Source: Kordia sp965224175 (lineage in GTDB: Bacteria > Bacteroidota > Bacteroidia > Flavobacteriales > Flavobacteriaceae). Taken from it: a stretch of DNA of 64,000 nt. The notes beneath the pieces are model-generated. The model ran no database searches, had not been told where the DNA came from, and worked only from the letters and a program-made list of their open reading frames with translations. The position numbers and the translations under genes were made by a program. The DNA is taken from assembly GCF_965224175.1 (NCBI RefSeq), contig NZ_OZ245041.1, positions 4,712,001-4,776,000 on the forward strand. The letters are read 5' to 3'. How positions within the stretch are numbered: the stretch's first letter is position 1; the number at the start of each line of letters is the position of its first letter. Shown one piece after another: positions 1 to 7,839 of the stretch.

Positions 1-217
1 TCATGTCAATTGTAAATGTTCCTCCTGTTAACTTTCCATCTCTAAAATTTAGAGAACCATCTTTAAAATTGATTGTTCCTTCATGTTGACCTAATACTTT
101 ATAGCCTGTCCATTTTATAGAACTAGCGGTTGCATCAATTTTTTTTGCTTGTGCGAATGCTGTTGAAATTGTGGCAAAGACAAATACTACTGCTAATGTT
201 AAAATACGTGTTTTCAT
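1..217 (-). CDS. YceI-family protein, N-terminal part (runs off window start)
   Basis: This is the first 72 codons of a gene whose 3' end lies outside the window. The start is the ATG at 217-215. Residues 1-22 form a signal peptide ending in AFAQ. After it comes the start of a YceI-like beta-barrel, with the words SIKWTGYKVLGQHEG and a GGTFTIDM strand. YceI proteins are secreted lipocalin-like barrels that bind isoprenoid-type lipids and are often stress-induced; that function is family knowledge, not visible here. It lies 42 bases after the MarR gene on the same strand, so the two are probably one transcript. The family call is fairly sure, the substrate unknown. Confidence 0.85.
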   Translation of the reverse strand, partial: MKTRILTLAVVFVFATISTAFAQAKKIDATASSIKWTGYKVLGQHEGTINFKDGSLNFRDGKLTGGTFTIDM

Positions 218-259
218 TTTTTTGTTTTATTGTAATTTAATTTTGTTTTTAGAGCAATT

Positions 260-724
260 TTATGCGGATTGCGAACCTCTTAGTTTTTCTAATAAAATAT
301 TTAAAGTTTCTGCTTCTGTTGTTGTAAGTGGTTGTATGATAGATTCTTCTAAGTCATTTAGTTTGGGATCGATGGTATTTAGTAATTCCAAACCATGCTG
401 TGTGATAATAATTTCAATTTTTCTTCTATTATCTGGGCAAACACTTCGTTTTACAAATTCTTTCTTAATCAGTTTGTCAATCAATCGAGTCGTATTACTA
501 TTCTTATGAATCATTCGTTCTTGAATCGTAGCCAAATTTGCAGGTTTCCCTTTTTGACCTCTCAAAATTCGTAATACATTAAATTGTTGTGCAGAAATAT
601 CATACTGTTTGAAAAAGTCTAAAAACTTTTGAGATAACATAGTGTCAGTGATCATAAAGTTTAAAGCAGTTCTCTTAGCTAATGGTAATACTGCATCACT
701 TTTTAAAGCGTCTTCTAATTTCAT
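260..724 (-). CDS. MarR-family transcriptional regulator
   Basis: A 154-residue cytoplasmic protein, the usual MarR length. The winged helix-turn-helix spans about residues 40-110. The recognition helix lies in the stretch with KNSNTTRLIDKL, and the wing follows with NRRKIEIIITQHG. MarR proteins bind palindromic operators as dimers and are released by small ligands or oxidants. The gene precedes a YceI-family gene by 42 bases, and this regulator plus YceI arrangement is common in flavobacteria, so it probably controls that operon. A perfect palindrome at 740-755, 16-31 bases upstream of the start codon and overlapping a promoter element, suggests autoregulation. The ligand cannot be read from the sequence. 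Confidence 0.9.
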   Translation of the reverse strand: MKLEDALKSDAVLPLAKRTALNFMITDTMLSQKFLDFFKQYDISAQQFNVLRILRGQKGKPANLATIQERMIHKNSNTTRLIDKLIKKEFVKRSVCPDNRRKIEIIITQHGLELLNTIDPKLNDLEESIIQPLTTTEAETLNILLEKLRGSQSA

Positions 725-739
725 AATTGTAGGTACAAT

Positions 740-758
740 ATTTGTATATACAAATGTA
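740..758 (-). promoter_or_regulatory. Putative MarR operator overlapping a Bacteroidota -7 element
   Basis: ATTTGTATATACAAAT at 740-755 is a perfect 16-base palindrome. On the minus strand TACATTTG (758-751) matches the Bacteroidota -7 consensus TAnnTTTG. Transcription would start near 745, about 20 bases before the MarR start codon at 724. A dimer bound to the palindrome would block the promoter. No clear -33 TTG was found at the usual distance. The palindrome is directly seen; its role as an operator is inferred. Confidence 0.55.
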
Positions 759-817
759 ATAATATTATGAATTTAGAAAAGAGAATGAATGTTAAAATTT
801 AATTAAAAAATGAAATG

Positions 818-1249
818 CTATTTTGCGTCATTAATTTTAGTAATCTTAACTTTTCCGTTTTTGTGAATTTTAGAGTGATACATAAAAGGATTTGTTTGAC
901 CAATATGCCATTCACCACAAAAAAAGTGGAAGCTTAAATATTCACCAAAAAGATATTCATTTTTTCTAGTCTTATGTCTATCGATTCGCTCAATTCTTAT
1001 ATCATCATTTTCTTGTGGTTCATATTCAAAATCAAACAAGTTTTTAGAATTGAGTTCTTGAACAATGAACTCAGGTATTAAGTCGTCAAGTTTATCTTTA
1101 GGTAACATTGTGAGTCCCATCACACCAGTTGTGTCTAGACCAATTACTCGATTCATTATCCAAATGTAATGTGTTTTTTCTTTAGATTGTGATAAATCCA
1201 AGTTTTCAGGGCAACTACAAAACCGTATATCTTCTAATGCTTTACACAT
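818..1249 (-). CDS. Hypothetical protein, tandem paralog A
   Basis: A 143-residue protein with no family that I recognise. It starts MCKALEDIRFCSC, with Cys at position 2 and a CxC pair near residues 11-13. It is rich in aromatic and acidic residues, and has no signal peptide or membrane segment. It aligns along its whole length with the neighbour at 1257-1679: shared features are the early cysteines, YIW followed by a V-I/V-G motif, KELNSKNLFDF or QELNSKNLFDF, a basic segment, and WHIG near the end. The two genes are 7 bases apart, so they arose by tandem duplication and are probably co-transcribed. The three N-terminal cysteines could bind a metal, but that is only a guess. Confidence 0.7.
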   Translation of the reverse strand: MCKALEDIRFCSCPENLDLSQSKEKTHYIWIMNRVIGLDTTGVMGLTMLPKDKLDDLIPEFIVQELNSKNLFDFEYEPQENDDIRIERIDRHKTRKNEYLFGEYLSFHFFCGEWHIGQTNPFMYHSKIHKNGKVKITKINDAK

Positions 1250-1256
1250 ATTATTA

Positions 1257-1679
1257 TTATTTGTTTAAAACTTTAACGTTTCCTTTTTTATACATTTCAT
1301 GTTGGTAAGTAAAAGCATCAGGATATCCAATGTGCCATTTGTCAATTAGATAGTAGAAGTTGAGATGAGAACCAATAAGTTTCTTTTTATGATGTTTTTT
1401 CTTTGGATTTACTCGTTTGATTTCTAAACTATCATTGTCTTGTGGTTTGTAATCGAAGTCAAATAGATTTTTTGAATTGAGTTCTTTTAAAATAGCATCA
1501 GCAGATAATTCATCAAGTTGTTTTGGATCTTCCATCAAAAGTCCATCCATTGCAAAATCATTAATTCCAACTACGCGCTCAATTTTCCAAATGTAGTAGA
1601 TGCTTTTTACATGTTTAGTTGCTTCTGCCAATTTATCAGAACAACTGCAAAATTTAATGGTTTGTGAAACTTGACACAT
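1257..1679 (-). CDS. Hypothetical protein, tandem paralog B
   Basis: A 140-residue protein from the ATG at 1679, chosen because MCQVSQTIKFCSC then lines up with the start of its paralog at 818-1249. The frame stays open further upstream, and a start near 1787 would add a hydrophobic leader containing IWYLLILTKIQLAS. That extension would overlap the probable promoter region facing the divergent DUF1800 gene, and the paralog has no counterpart to it. The cysteines at 2 and in CSC, the NSKNLFDF motif and WHIG near the C-terminus are conserved between the two copies. It carries a lysine/histidine-rich stretch, KKKHHKKK, near residues 97-104. Function unknown. Confidence 0.65.
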   Translation of the reverse strand: MCQVSQTIKFCSCSDKLAEATKHVKSIYYIWKIERVVGINDFAMDGLLMEDPKQLDELSADAILKELNSKNLFDFDYKPQDNDSLEIKRVNPKKKHHKKKLIGSHLNFYYLIDKWHIGYPDAFTYQHEMYKKGNVKVLNK

Positions 1680-1806
1680 GCTATTGGGAATTTTACTGTT
1701 ATTATTTGAATTGTATGTCGAAGCTAACTGAATTTTAGTTAGGATCAAAAGATACCAAATTAAACTTTTTAATCGTTTTATAGTCATAAGATACAAACCG
1801 TTCGTT

Positions 1807-3180
1807 ATGACTTTACAAGAAATAGTACATCTATATAATAGAATAGGATTTGGAATTTCGTATGCCAAAGCACAATCGTTACAGAAACAATCTCGTACGC
1901 AAGTCGTTTCACAATTATTTGATGCTTCTCGTGAAGCAAAACCACTTTCGGTTGATATTTCAGAATTAAAGGAAAGCTTAAAAGATCTAAATCTGAAAGA
2001 TCGAAAAAAGATTCGTTCACTCATCAAGCAAAGTACGAAGAAAGTACACGAACTCAATTTGGCTTGGTTGTACAAACTTGGAAAAACAGAAGAATTATTA
2101 CGCGAAAAGATGACGCTTTTTTGGGCGAATCATTTTGTATGTCATGATAAAAATATTCTTCACATTCAACACTATAATAACACACTTCGCAAACATGCTT
2201 TAGGAAATTTCAAAGAATTCGTCATAGCTATTGCCAAAGAAGCTGCGATGATTAAATACTTAAACACAAAGCAGAATAAAAAACGAAAACCTAATGAAAA
2301 TTTTGCACGTGAGTTGATGGAATTGTTCACGCTTGGACGCGATCAGTATTCTGAAAATGATATTAAAGAAGCTGCGCGTGCCTTTACAGGTTGGAATCAT
2401 GATTTGATGGGGAATTTTCGTCTGCGTCGTCGTCAGCACGATTATGGAGAGAAGACATTTTTAGGCAAGACAGGGAATTTTGATGGTTCAGATATTATTG
2501 AAATTATTTTGCAGCAGAAGCAATGCGCAAAATTTATCTGTGAAAAACTCTATCGTTATTTTGTAAATGATCAAATAGATGTTTCTCGTGTAAGTGAAAT
2601 GACTGAACTTTTTTATAAAGATTATGACATTGAAAACTTGATGCGTTTTGTGTTGACTTCAGATTGGTTTTATAATGCAACGAATATTGGAACGAAAATA
2701 AAATCGCCCGTAGAATTTTTAGTAAGCATACATAGAGTTGTGCCGATGGAATTTGAAAAAAAGCGTGAAGTAATCTATTTACAGAAGCTTTTGGGGCAGC
2801 ATTTATTGTTTCCGCCAAATGTAGCAGGTTGGAAAGGCGGAAGAAACTGGATTAATCCAAATACGATGATGTTGCGACTTAGATTGCCTTCCGTGTTATT
2901 AGCCAATGGCGAAATTGCTTTGGATGAAAAAGGAGAGTTTGAAGACGATTTTCAGCGATTTAATAATAAACGAAATCGTCAGCGAAGATTAAAAGTAATT
3001 CCAAATTGGCAAACTTTTGAAACTCGAGAAAAGCATACAACTGCTAAGCAATTACAAGAAACATTATTGATAAGTCCTTTAAATCGTGGAACCAAAGAAT
3101 ACTTGGACAAGCTAGCAAATCAAGATTTAAAACAATATTGCATACAGCTGATGTCGTTACCTGAATATCAATTGTGTTGA
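1807..3180 (+). CDS. DUF1800 domain-containing protein
   Basis: A 457-residue DUF1800 protein covering the whole family domain. Recognisable motifs are KMTLFWANHF (101-110), FARELMELFTLG (166-177) and ARAFTGW (190-196), with PPNVAGWKGG further on. The family's biochemical role is not established. In many Bacteroidota and Proteobacteria it is paired with a DUF1501 gene, exactly as here, where the partner starts 160 bases downstream. The start at 1807 is the first ATG of the frame. It is transcribed divergently from the small paralog pair. There is no clear Tat signal on this member; the partner has one. The pairing suggests the two act together in the envelope, which is inference. Confidence 0.9.
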   Translation: MTLQEIVHLYNRIGFGISYAKAQSLQKQSRTQVVSQLFDASREAKPLSVDISELKESLKDLNLKDRKKIRSLIKQSTKKVHELNLAWLYKLGKTEELLREKMTLFWANHFVCHDKNILHIQHYNNTLRKHALGNFKEFVIAIAKEAAMIKYLNTKQNKKRKPNENFARELMELFTLGRDQYSENDIKEAARAFTGWNHDLMGNFRLRRRQHDYGEKTFLGKTGNFDGSDIIEIILQQKQCAKFICEKLYRYFVNDQIDVSRVSEMTELFYKDYDIENLMRFVLTSDWFYNATNIGTKIKSPVEFLVSIHRVVPMEFEKKREVIYLQKLLGQHLLFPPNVAGWKGGRNWINPNTMMLRLRLPSVLLANGEIALDEKGEFEDDFQRFNNKRNRQRRLKVIPNWQTFETREKHTTAKQLQETLLISPLNRGTKEYLDKLANQDLKQYCIQLMSLPEYQLC

Positions 3181-3246
3181 TTTGTGGAATGAGACAAGTA
3201 AAAGAAATTATTAATACGATACTAATAGTTGTTCAAATCAATTAAT

Positions 3247-3320
3247 TGTCAGTTCGAGCGCAGTCGAGAAGCCTAGCGTTATTTTGCTTCTATTGAATCT
3301 CGACTGCGCTCGATTTGACA
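3247..3320. repeat. Imperfect inverted repeat (REP-like hairpin)
   Basis: Two 23-base arms, 3247-3269 and 3298-3320, match as inverted repeats at 21 of 23 positions around a 28-base loop. The core arm is TCGAGCGCAGTCGAGA. It stands out as GC-rich in an AT-rich gap. This type of CGAGCGCAGTCGAGA palindrome recurs between genes in many flavobacterial genomes as I recall them, so a dispersed palindromic element is likelier than a gene-specific signal. It has no T-run of the terminator type. Confidence 0.7.
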
Positions 3321-3340
3321 ATTTATAAAAATATAAAGCG

Positions 3341-4531
3341 ATGAACAGAAGAAATTTTTTAAAGCAAGCATCATTAGCAAGTACGGCATTATTTCTGCCA
3401 AAATTTGTTTCTGGATTCAACATGATTGATTCCGCCATAGCGACAGGAAAAAAACTCGTAATTATTCAACTTTCAGGAGGAAATGACGGATTAAATACGG
3501 TTGTTCCGTTTCGAAATGACATTTATTATAAAAATAGGTTGTCGTTGGCACAAAAGAAAAGTAGTCTCATCGGAATTACAGACGAAATAGGTTTTCATGA
3601 AAGTCTCATCACGCACAGCAATTTGTACAATAACGGAGAATTATGTATTGTAAATAATGTTGGTTATCCGAATCCGAATCGTTCACATTTTCGTGCAACC
3701 GATATCTGGCATACGGCGAGTGATGCGAATGAATATTTACAGTCTGGTTGGATAGGTCGTTATTTAGATGCTACAAAAAGTAAATCGCTCAATGCTATTG
3801 AAGTAGATGATAGTCTGTCACTATTGATGAAAGGTGAAAAAATAGACGGAATTGCCACAAAAAATCCAACATTATTCTTTCGTACGACACAAGCGCCTTA
3901 TTTTAAAAAAGTGGTCGATCATCATGATGATACACATTTGAGCGAACACAATTTGGGATATTTATACAAAACCATGGTAACCGCTTCGTCTTCGGCAAAA
4001 TATGTGTATGAAACTTCCAAAACATATACGACAAAGACGACTTATCCAGGAAATGAATTTGCAAAACAGCTAAAACAAGTTGCACAATTTATCAATTCAG
4101 GATTACAAACAAAAGTATATTATGCTTCTCTTGGCGGATTTGATACACATGCCAATCAGCTCAACAAACAGAAGCGTTTATTGAAAGTATATGACGAAGC
4201 GATGGCAGCTTTTATTAAAGATTTAAAACAAGAAGATTCTTTTAAAGATACGTTGATTTTGACTTTTTCGGAATTTGGACGACGTGTACAACAGAATGCT
4301 GCAAACGGAACTGATCATGGAACAGCAAACCAAGTTTTTCTCATTGGGAATCAATTGAAAAAACAAGGTTTTTATAATTCAATGGCAGATTTATCAGATT
4401 TAGACACTAATGGTGATTTAAAATATGCTATTGATTTTCGAGAAATTTATACATCTGTACTGAATAATTGGTTAGATATTGATGCGCAAAAAGTAATCGG
4501 AAGACCATTTAAAGGTTTAAATATTGTTTAA
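3341..4531 (+). CDS. DUF1501 domain-containing protein, Tat-exported
   Basis: A 396-residue protein beginning MNRRNFLKQASLAS, a textbook twin-arginine signal followed by a short hydrophobic stretch to about residue 26, so export in folded form is expected. The DUF1501 core follows: LSGGNDGLNTVVPF (44-57), a GGFDTHANQ segment, TFSEFGRR, and GTDHGTANQVFLIG. This fold is related to the alkaline-phosphatase/sulfatase superfamily, and the conserved Asp/His residues suggest metal binding, but no substrate is established for the family. It is the downstream half of a DUF1800-DUF1501 pair, a stable pairing across phyla. It is 62 bases ahead of a thioredoxin-like lipoprotein. Confidence 0.92.
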   Translation: MNRRNFLKQASLASTALFLPKFVSGFNMIDSAIATGKKLVIIQLSGGNDGLNTVVPFRNDIYYKNRLSLAQKKSSLIGITDEIGFHESLITHSNLYNNGELCIVNNVGYPNPNRSHFRATDIWHTASDANEYLQSGWIGRYLDATKSKSLNAIEVDDSLSLLMKGEKIDGIATKNPTLFFRTTQAPYFKKVVDHHDDTHLSEHNLGYLYKTMVTASSSAKYVYETSKTYTTKTTYPGNEFAKQLKQVAQFINSGLQTKVYYASLGGFDTHANQLNKQKRLLKVYDEAMAAFIKDLKQEDSFKDTLILTFSEFGRRVQQNAANGTDHGTANQVFLIGNQLKKQGFYNSMADLSDLDTNGDLKYAIDFREIYTSVLNNWLDIDAQKVIGRPFKGLNIV

Positions 4532-4593
4532 ATTTTGTTAAATGAACTTTGAACGATGCTACTTTTCGTATTTTTAGGCTGAAAACTATAACC

Positions 4594-5142
4594 ATGCTAA
4601 AAAAGAGTTTATATATAGTAGTTTGTATCTTGTTTTTTTCATGTAAAAACGAAACAAAAACTTCTGAAACTACAGTAAATACAATTGCAGAAGCAAAAAA
4701 TACAACAGAGAAACCATCTGCGGAAGCGACCGAAATTCCAGTATTAAATTTTGAAGAGTTTGAAAAATACCTCAAAATAGACGACAACAATACTCATGTT
4801 GTAAACTTTTGGGCAACTTGGTGCGCGCCATGTGTAAAAGAATTACCATATTTTGAAGCTGTCAATCAAGAATACAAAGACAAAAATGTAAAAGTGCTGT
4901 TAGTGAGTTTAGATTTTAATTTAAAGAAACTGAATTCATTTTTGGCTAAAAATGACTTACAATCTGAAAAGGTTTTATTGGATGACCCAGATCAGAATGC
5001 ATGGATTTCGAAAGTATCAAAAGAATGGTCAGGCTCTATTCCAGCGACAGTTATTTACAATAGAGGACAACGAAAATTCTACGAACGTTCCTTTACGAAA
5101 TCAGAATTAGAAAACGAATTAAAGAATTTTATAACCCAATAA
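4594..5142 (+). CDS. TlpA/ResA-like thioredoxin lipoprotein
   Basis: A 182-residue protein from the ATG at 4594. An in-frame TTG at 4549 would add 15 residues ahead of the signal peptide and is unlikely. The leader ends in FFSC, giving a lipobox Cys at 17. A low-complexity Thr/Glu linker then runs to about residue 48. The thioredoxin fold carries the active site WATWCAPC (73-80, Cys 77 and 80). TlpA/ResA-type proteins are membrane-tethered periplasmic disulfide reductants, used for example in cytochrome c maturation or in repair. It sits 10 bases before a second redoxin lipoprotein, so the two are likely one operon. Its electron donor is not evident in the window. Confidence 0.88.
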   Translation: MLKKSLYIVVCILFFSCKNETKTSETTVNTIAEAKNTTEKPSAEATEIPVLNFEEFEKYLKIDDNNTHVVNFWATWCAPCVKELPYFEAVNQEYKDKNVKVLLVSLDFNLKKLNSFLAKNDLQSEKVLLDDPDQNAWISKVSKEWSGSIPATVIYNRGQRKFYERSFTKSELENELKNFITQ

Positions 5143-5152
5143 ACCCAAACTA

Positions 5153-5830
5153 ATGAAAACTTTAAAATTAGCAGTATTAGCCGTATTATTTGTAGCGGCT
5201 TCCTGTACAGATAAAAAAAATGCAGATGCAACTAGTTCAGCAGCAAAAGTAGTTGCTGAAAATGTTTCTACACCAAAGAAAGAAACGGTAGCGAATGGTT
5301 ACCAAGTTGGCGATATGGTAAAAGACTTTTCTTTAAAAAATGTAGATGGAAAAATGGTTTCTATGAACAGTTTTAAAGATGCAAAAGGATTTATTCTTAC
5401 GTTTACTTGCAATACTTGTCCATATTCAGTAGCGTATGAAGATAGACTTATCGAGTTAGACAAAAAATATGCAAGCAAAGGATATCCTGTAATTGCGATC
5501 AATCCAAACAGTCCAGAAGCAAGACCAGATGATAGTTTTGAAAAAATGCAAGTTAGAGCTAAAGAAAAAGGATTTACCTTTCCGTATATGTTGGATGAAG
5601 GGCAAAAAATATATCCAGTATTTGGCGCAACAAGAACGCCACATATGTACGTAATTGCGAAAACAGATAAAGGATATCAAGTAAAATATATTGGAGCTAT
5701 TGACGACAACTATAAAGATGCAGAAGCTGTTTCTAAACGTTATGTTGAAGATGCTGTAGATGCTTTATTAGCAGGAAAAGAAGTTGAGGTAAAAACAACA
5801 AAAGCAATTGGTTGTTCTATCAAGGTTTAA
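5153..5830 (+). CDS. Redoxin / peroxiredoxin-like lipoprotein
   Basis: A 225-residue lipoprotein: leader to AASC, lipid-anchored Cys 18, a polar linker, then an AhpC/TSA-like redoxin domain from about residue 50. The active-site motif is FTCNTCPY, with Cys 86 and 89. This CxxC variant is typical of the thioredoxin-family proteins found in Bacteroidota rather than of true 2-Cys peroxiredoxins. The segment GATRTPHMYVI carries the cis-proline loop that faces the active site. It follows the TlpA-like gene by 10 bases. A probable reductant/peroxidase role in the periplasm is inferred from fold and location; the substrate is unknown. Confidence 0.85.
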   Translation: MKTLKLAVLAVLFVAASCTDKKNADATSSAAKVVAENVSTPKKETVANGYQVGDMVKDFSLKNVDGKMVSMNSFKDAKGFILTFTCNTCPYSVAYEDRLIELDKKYASKGYPVIAINPNSPEARPDDSFEKMQVRAKEKGFTFPYMLDEGQKIYPVFGATRTPHMYVIAKTDKGYQVKYIGAIDDNYKDAEAVSKRYVEDAVDALLAGKEVEVKTTKAIGCSIKV

Positions 5831-5984
5831 TTTTTCTAGACTTTTTAGATGTATAGAAGATTAGACTGACTTAGATTTTTAGACAAGTTAGATTGTCAAA
5901 AATTAAAGTTGTCTTTTTGTAGAGACAAAAATCTAAATCGCAGAAGCATAAAACTTAAAATAAGGCATGAAACTTGCCTGTACA

Positions 5985-6013
5985 AGGCCGAAGTTTAGCA
6001 CTTCGGCTTTTTT
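5985..6013 (+). terminator. Rho-independent terminator
   Basis: GCCGAAG (5987-5993) pairs with CTTCGGC (6001-6007) around a 7-base loop, followed by six T. It lies 155 bases after the redoxin stop codon. The gap 5831-5984 is AT-rich and holds small hairpins such as GGCATGAAACTTGCC just before this terminator. No ORF is seen there. Confidence 0.8.
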
Positions 6014-6039
6014 AGTGAAGAAAATCTTCTAAAAAAGAT

Positions 6040-6047
6040 TAACTTTG
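6040..6047 (+). promoter_or_regulatory. Possible Bacteroidota -7 element before rhodanese gene
   Basis: TAACTTTG matches TAnnTTTG and lies 35 bases before the ATG at 6083, just downstream of a terminator, a sensible place for a new promoter. No TTG is visible at the -33 position, so confidence is limited. Confidence 0.4.
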
Positions 6048-6082
6048 AAAGCAAAATACAAACAACACTATTTTATTAGGCT

Positions 6083-6394
6083 ATGGCAGATTTAACACAA
6101 CAAGAATGGCAAGAGCAACTTGCAAACGATACAAATGCAGTCATCATTGATGTTCGTACACAAGACGAAGTAGATGAAGGACACATTCCGAATGCAAAAC
6201 ATATTGATATCTTTTTAGGACAAGGATTTATTGATGAAGTAAAGAAACTTGATCCTGCTAAAAACTACTATGTGTATTGTCGTTCTGGCGGAAGAAGCGC
6301 GCAAGCATGCGCTGTAATGAACAGCGAAGGTTTTGAAAATACGTACAATTTAATGGGCGGATTTTCAGAATGGGAAGGTGCTAAAACGAATTAA
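6083..6394 (+). CDS. Rhodanese-like sulfurtransferase, single domain
   Basis: A 103-residue single rhodanese domain without signal peptide, hence cytoplasmic. The substrate-loop motif YCRSGGRSA puts the catalytic Cys at 66, and IIDVRTQDEVDEGHIPNA is the conserved N-terminal CH2-like segment. Rhodaneses carry a persulfide on the loop Cys and pass sulfur to acceptors such as cyanide or thiols. It is followed 13 bases later by a second, lipid-anchored rhodanese, so the pair may handle sulfane sulfur on both sides of the inner membrane; that is inference. Confidence 0.9.
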   Translation: MADLTQQEWQEQLANDTNAVIIDVRTQDEVDEGHIPNAKHIDIFLGQGFIDEVKKLDPAKNYYVYCRSGGRSAQACAVMNSEGFENTYNLMGGFSEWEGAKTN

Positions 6395-6407
6395 AATTGA
6401 TTCAAAA

Positions 6408-6809
6408 ATGCAATTAAAAAAACTAACTTTCGTAATTATTATGCTGTCTTCTATTTTATCTTTTTTTGGTTGTAATAATTTCCCAAATGAAAACAACGTG
6501 ACTGTACAAAAGCTTAATGATGTTTTAAAAACTCAGGAAGTAATTGTGTTGGATGTTCGTACACCAAAAGAAATAGCACAAGGAAAAATAAAAAGTACTG
6601 CTTTAGAAGCTAATTTCTTTGAAGATGACTTTATCGAGCAAGCTATATCACAACTTCCAAAAGATAAAGATGTATATGTGTATTGCAAAGGCGGAACACG
6701 AAGTGCAAAAGCAGTTATAAAATTACGAGAGTTAGGTTACACTAAAACTCATAATGTTGAAGGCGGCATTAAAGCTTGGAAAGAAGAAGGATTCAATATA
6801 GAAAAGTAA
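6408..6809 (+). CDS. Rhodanese-like lipoprotein
   Basis: A 133-residue protein from the ATG at 6408. The frame is open 10 codons further upstream, but the signal peptide begins at this Met. The leader ends FFGC, with a lipobox Cys at 22. A rhodanese domain follows, with LDVRTPKEIAQGKI and the active loop YCKGGTRSA (catalytic Cys 93). It is a paralog of the preceding gene at the domain level but is exported. It ends 2 bases before the stop codon of the convergent gene at 6812-7678, leaving no room for separate terminators. The acceptor of the sulfur is unknown. Confidence 0.87.
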   Translation: MQLKKLTFVIIMLSSILSFFGCNNFPNENNVTVQKLNDVLKTQEVIVLDVRTPKEIAQGKIKSTALEANFFEDDFIEQAISQLPKDKDVYVYCKGGTRSAKAVIKLRELGYTKTHNVEGGIKAWKEEGFNIEK

Positions 6810-6811
6810 CA

Positions 6812-7678
6812 CTAAACATTCGCGTCAATCACTTTTAACAATTCTGTTGGTTCTGGACGCATGCGATAATTATCCGTTTGATTGGTGTAAACAATTTTTT
6901 CATTTGAGTCTGTAATAATAATTGTAGGCAAGATAGTATCTGATTTAAAACCGAAAATTTGAAAACCAAATGGCAATCCGTTTTCTGCAAAAATGTCTAT
7001 TTTTTTGGCTACTTTTCCTTCTACATCTACTAAAAACTGAAAATCTAACGGATACTTTTTATCTAAATTCTCACTAAAACTATGTGGTTGCGAACTAATA
7101 AAAACGGTATTAATGTTTCTATCAGTCAACTCTTCATGATGTTCAACCATTTCTTTGATTTGCGCCATGCAAAATGGACACCAATTACCACGATAAAAGA
7201 TTAAAATAGTGGGTGTTCCTGCAAAACATTCAGTAGTAATAACATGCTTGCCAGCGTTTTCAAAGCTTAACAATGGAAGTGTGTTTCCAATGCTTAATAC
7301 TATATTTTGTGCTGCATTTCTGCCTTGATAAAAAGAATACCAAACTAAATAGATAACCCAACTGATAGTTAGCAGCATATTAAAAATTGCACAAGTCATT
7401 CTAAATTCAACTTCTTCTTGTAAATTTCCAACAAGAAAACTCAATAAGCATCCTAAAAATATACAAAAGGTGTACACTATCAATGCACTATCTGTACGCG
7501 CGATTGGTTTAATGAAAATTCGTGAAAAGAAAAATACAATACTAACAGCCGTAAGAAAATGTGAAACATGTAATAGTGTAATTCCAGAAGTCCATACATG
7601 CCAAATACAATCTATCAACGCGACAAGCGCGAGCGTAGGAAATGCAACAATAAAAATAGATTTCGCGAGAGCATTCAT
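6812..7678 (-). CDS. Membrane-anchored redoxin (four-TM segment plus AhpC/TSA-like domain)
   Basis: A 288-residue fusion. The N-terminal half has four hydrophobic helices, at about 7-25, 33-52, 65-86 and 97-118. The C-terminal half is a redoxin domain from about residue 130, with the active site RGNWCPFC (Cys 167 and 170). The WCPFC form is typical of a peroxiredoxin-like subgroup that uses thioredoxin-type chemistry. Fusion to a membrane module suggests a tethered disulfide oxidoreductase, perhaps taking electrons from the membrane part, but no redox residues are obvious in the helices. It is convergent with the rhodanese lipoprotein. Together with the genes at 4594-6809 it forms a thiol-redox neighbourhood. 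The start is the ATG at 7678. Confidence 0.8.
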   Translation of the reverse strand: MNALAKSIFIVAFPTLALVALIDCIWHVWTSGITLLHVSHFLTAVSIVFFFSRIFIKPIARTDSALIVYTFCIFLGCLLSFLVGNLQEEVEFRMTCAIFNMLLTISWVIYLVWYSFYQGRNAAQNIVLSIGNTLPLLSFENAGKHVITTECFAGTPTILIFYRGNWCPFCMAQIKEMVEHHEELTDRNINTVFISSQPHSFSENLDKKYPLDFQFLVDVEGKVAKKIDIFAENGLPFGFQIFGFKSDTILPTIIITDSNEKIVYTNQTDNYRMRPEPTELLKVIDANV

Positions 7679-7750
7679 GTATTTTAAAAATTCAAATTAT
7701 GGCAAGTTTCGTGAATATTTGTACCACACAATGTATAAAAATAAATATAA

Positions 7751-7772
7751 AATAATGTATTTTTACATTATT
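7751..7772. repeat. Short perfect hairpin in divergent gap
   Basis: AATAATGTA (7751-7759) and TACATTATT (7764-7772) form a perfect 9-base stem with a TTTT loop. It lies between the divergent genes that start at 7678 and 7840. It could be an operator or only an AT-rich palindrome; there is no T-run of the terminator type after it. Confidence 0.35.
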
Positions 7773-7839
7773 AATCTTACACAGAATACTAAACCTTTTA
7801 TTCCTCATTGAAATTATTATCAACGTAATAATTAATCAT

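Noticed and set aside
171..509. A 112-residue plus-strand ORF at the window start
   Set aside because: It is antisense to the YceI and MarR genes, both of which have clear family motifs.
1257..2075. A 272-residue minus-strand reading of the second small paralog
   Set aside because: The extra N-terminal part is antisense to the DUF1800 gene, and the paralog next to it starts at the equivalent of 1679.
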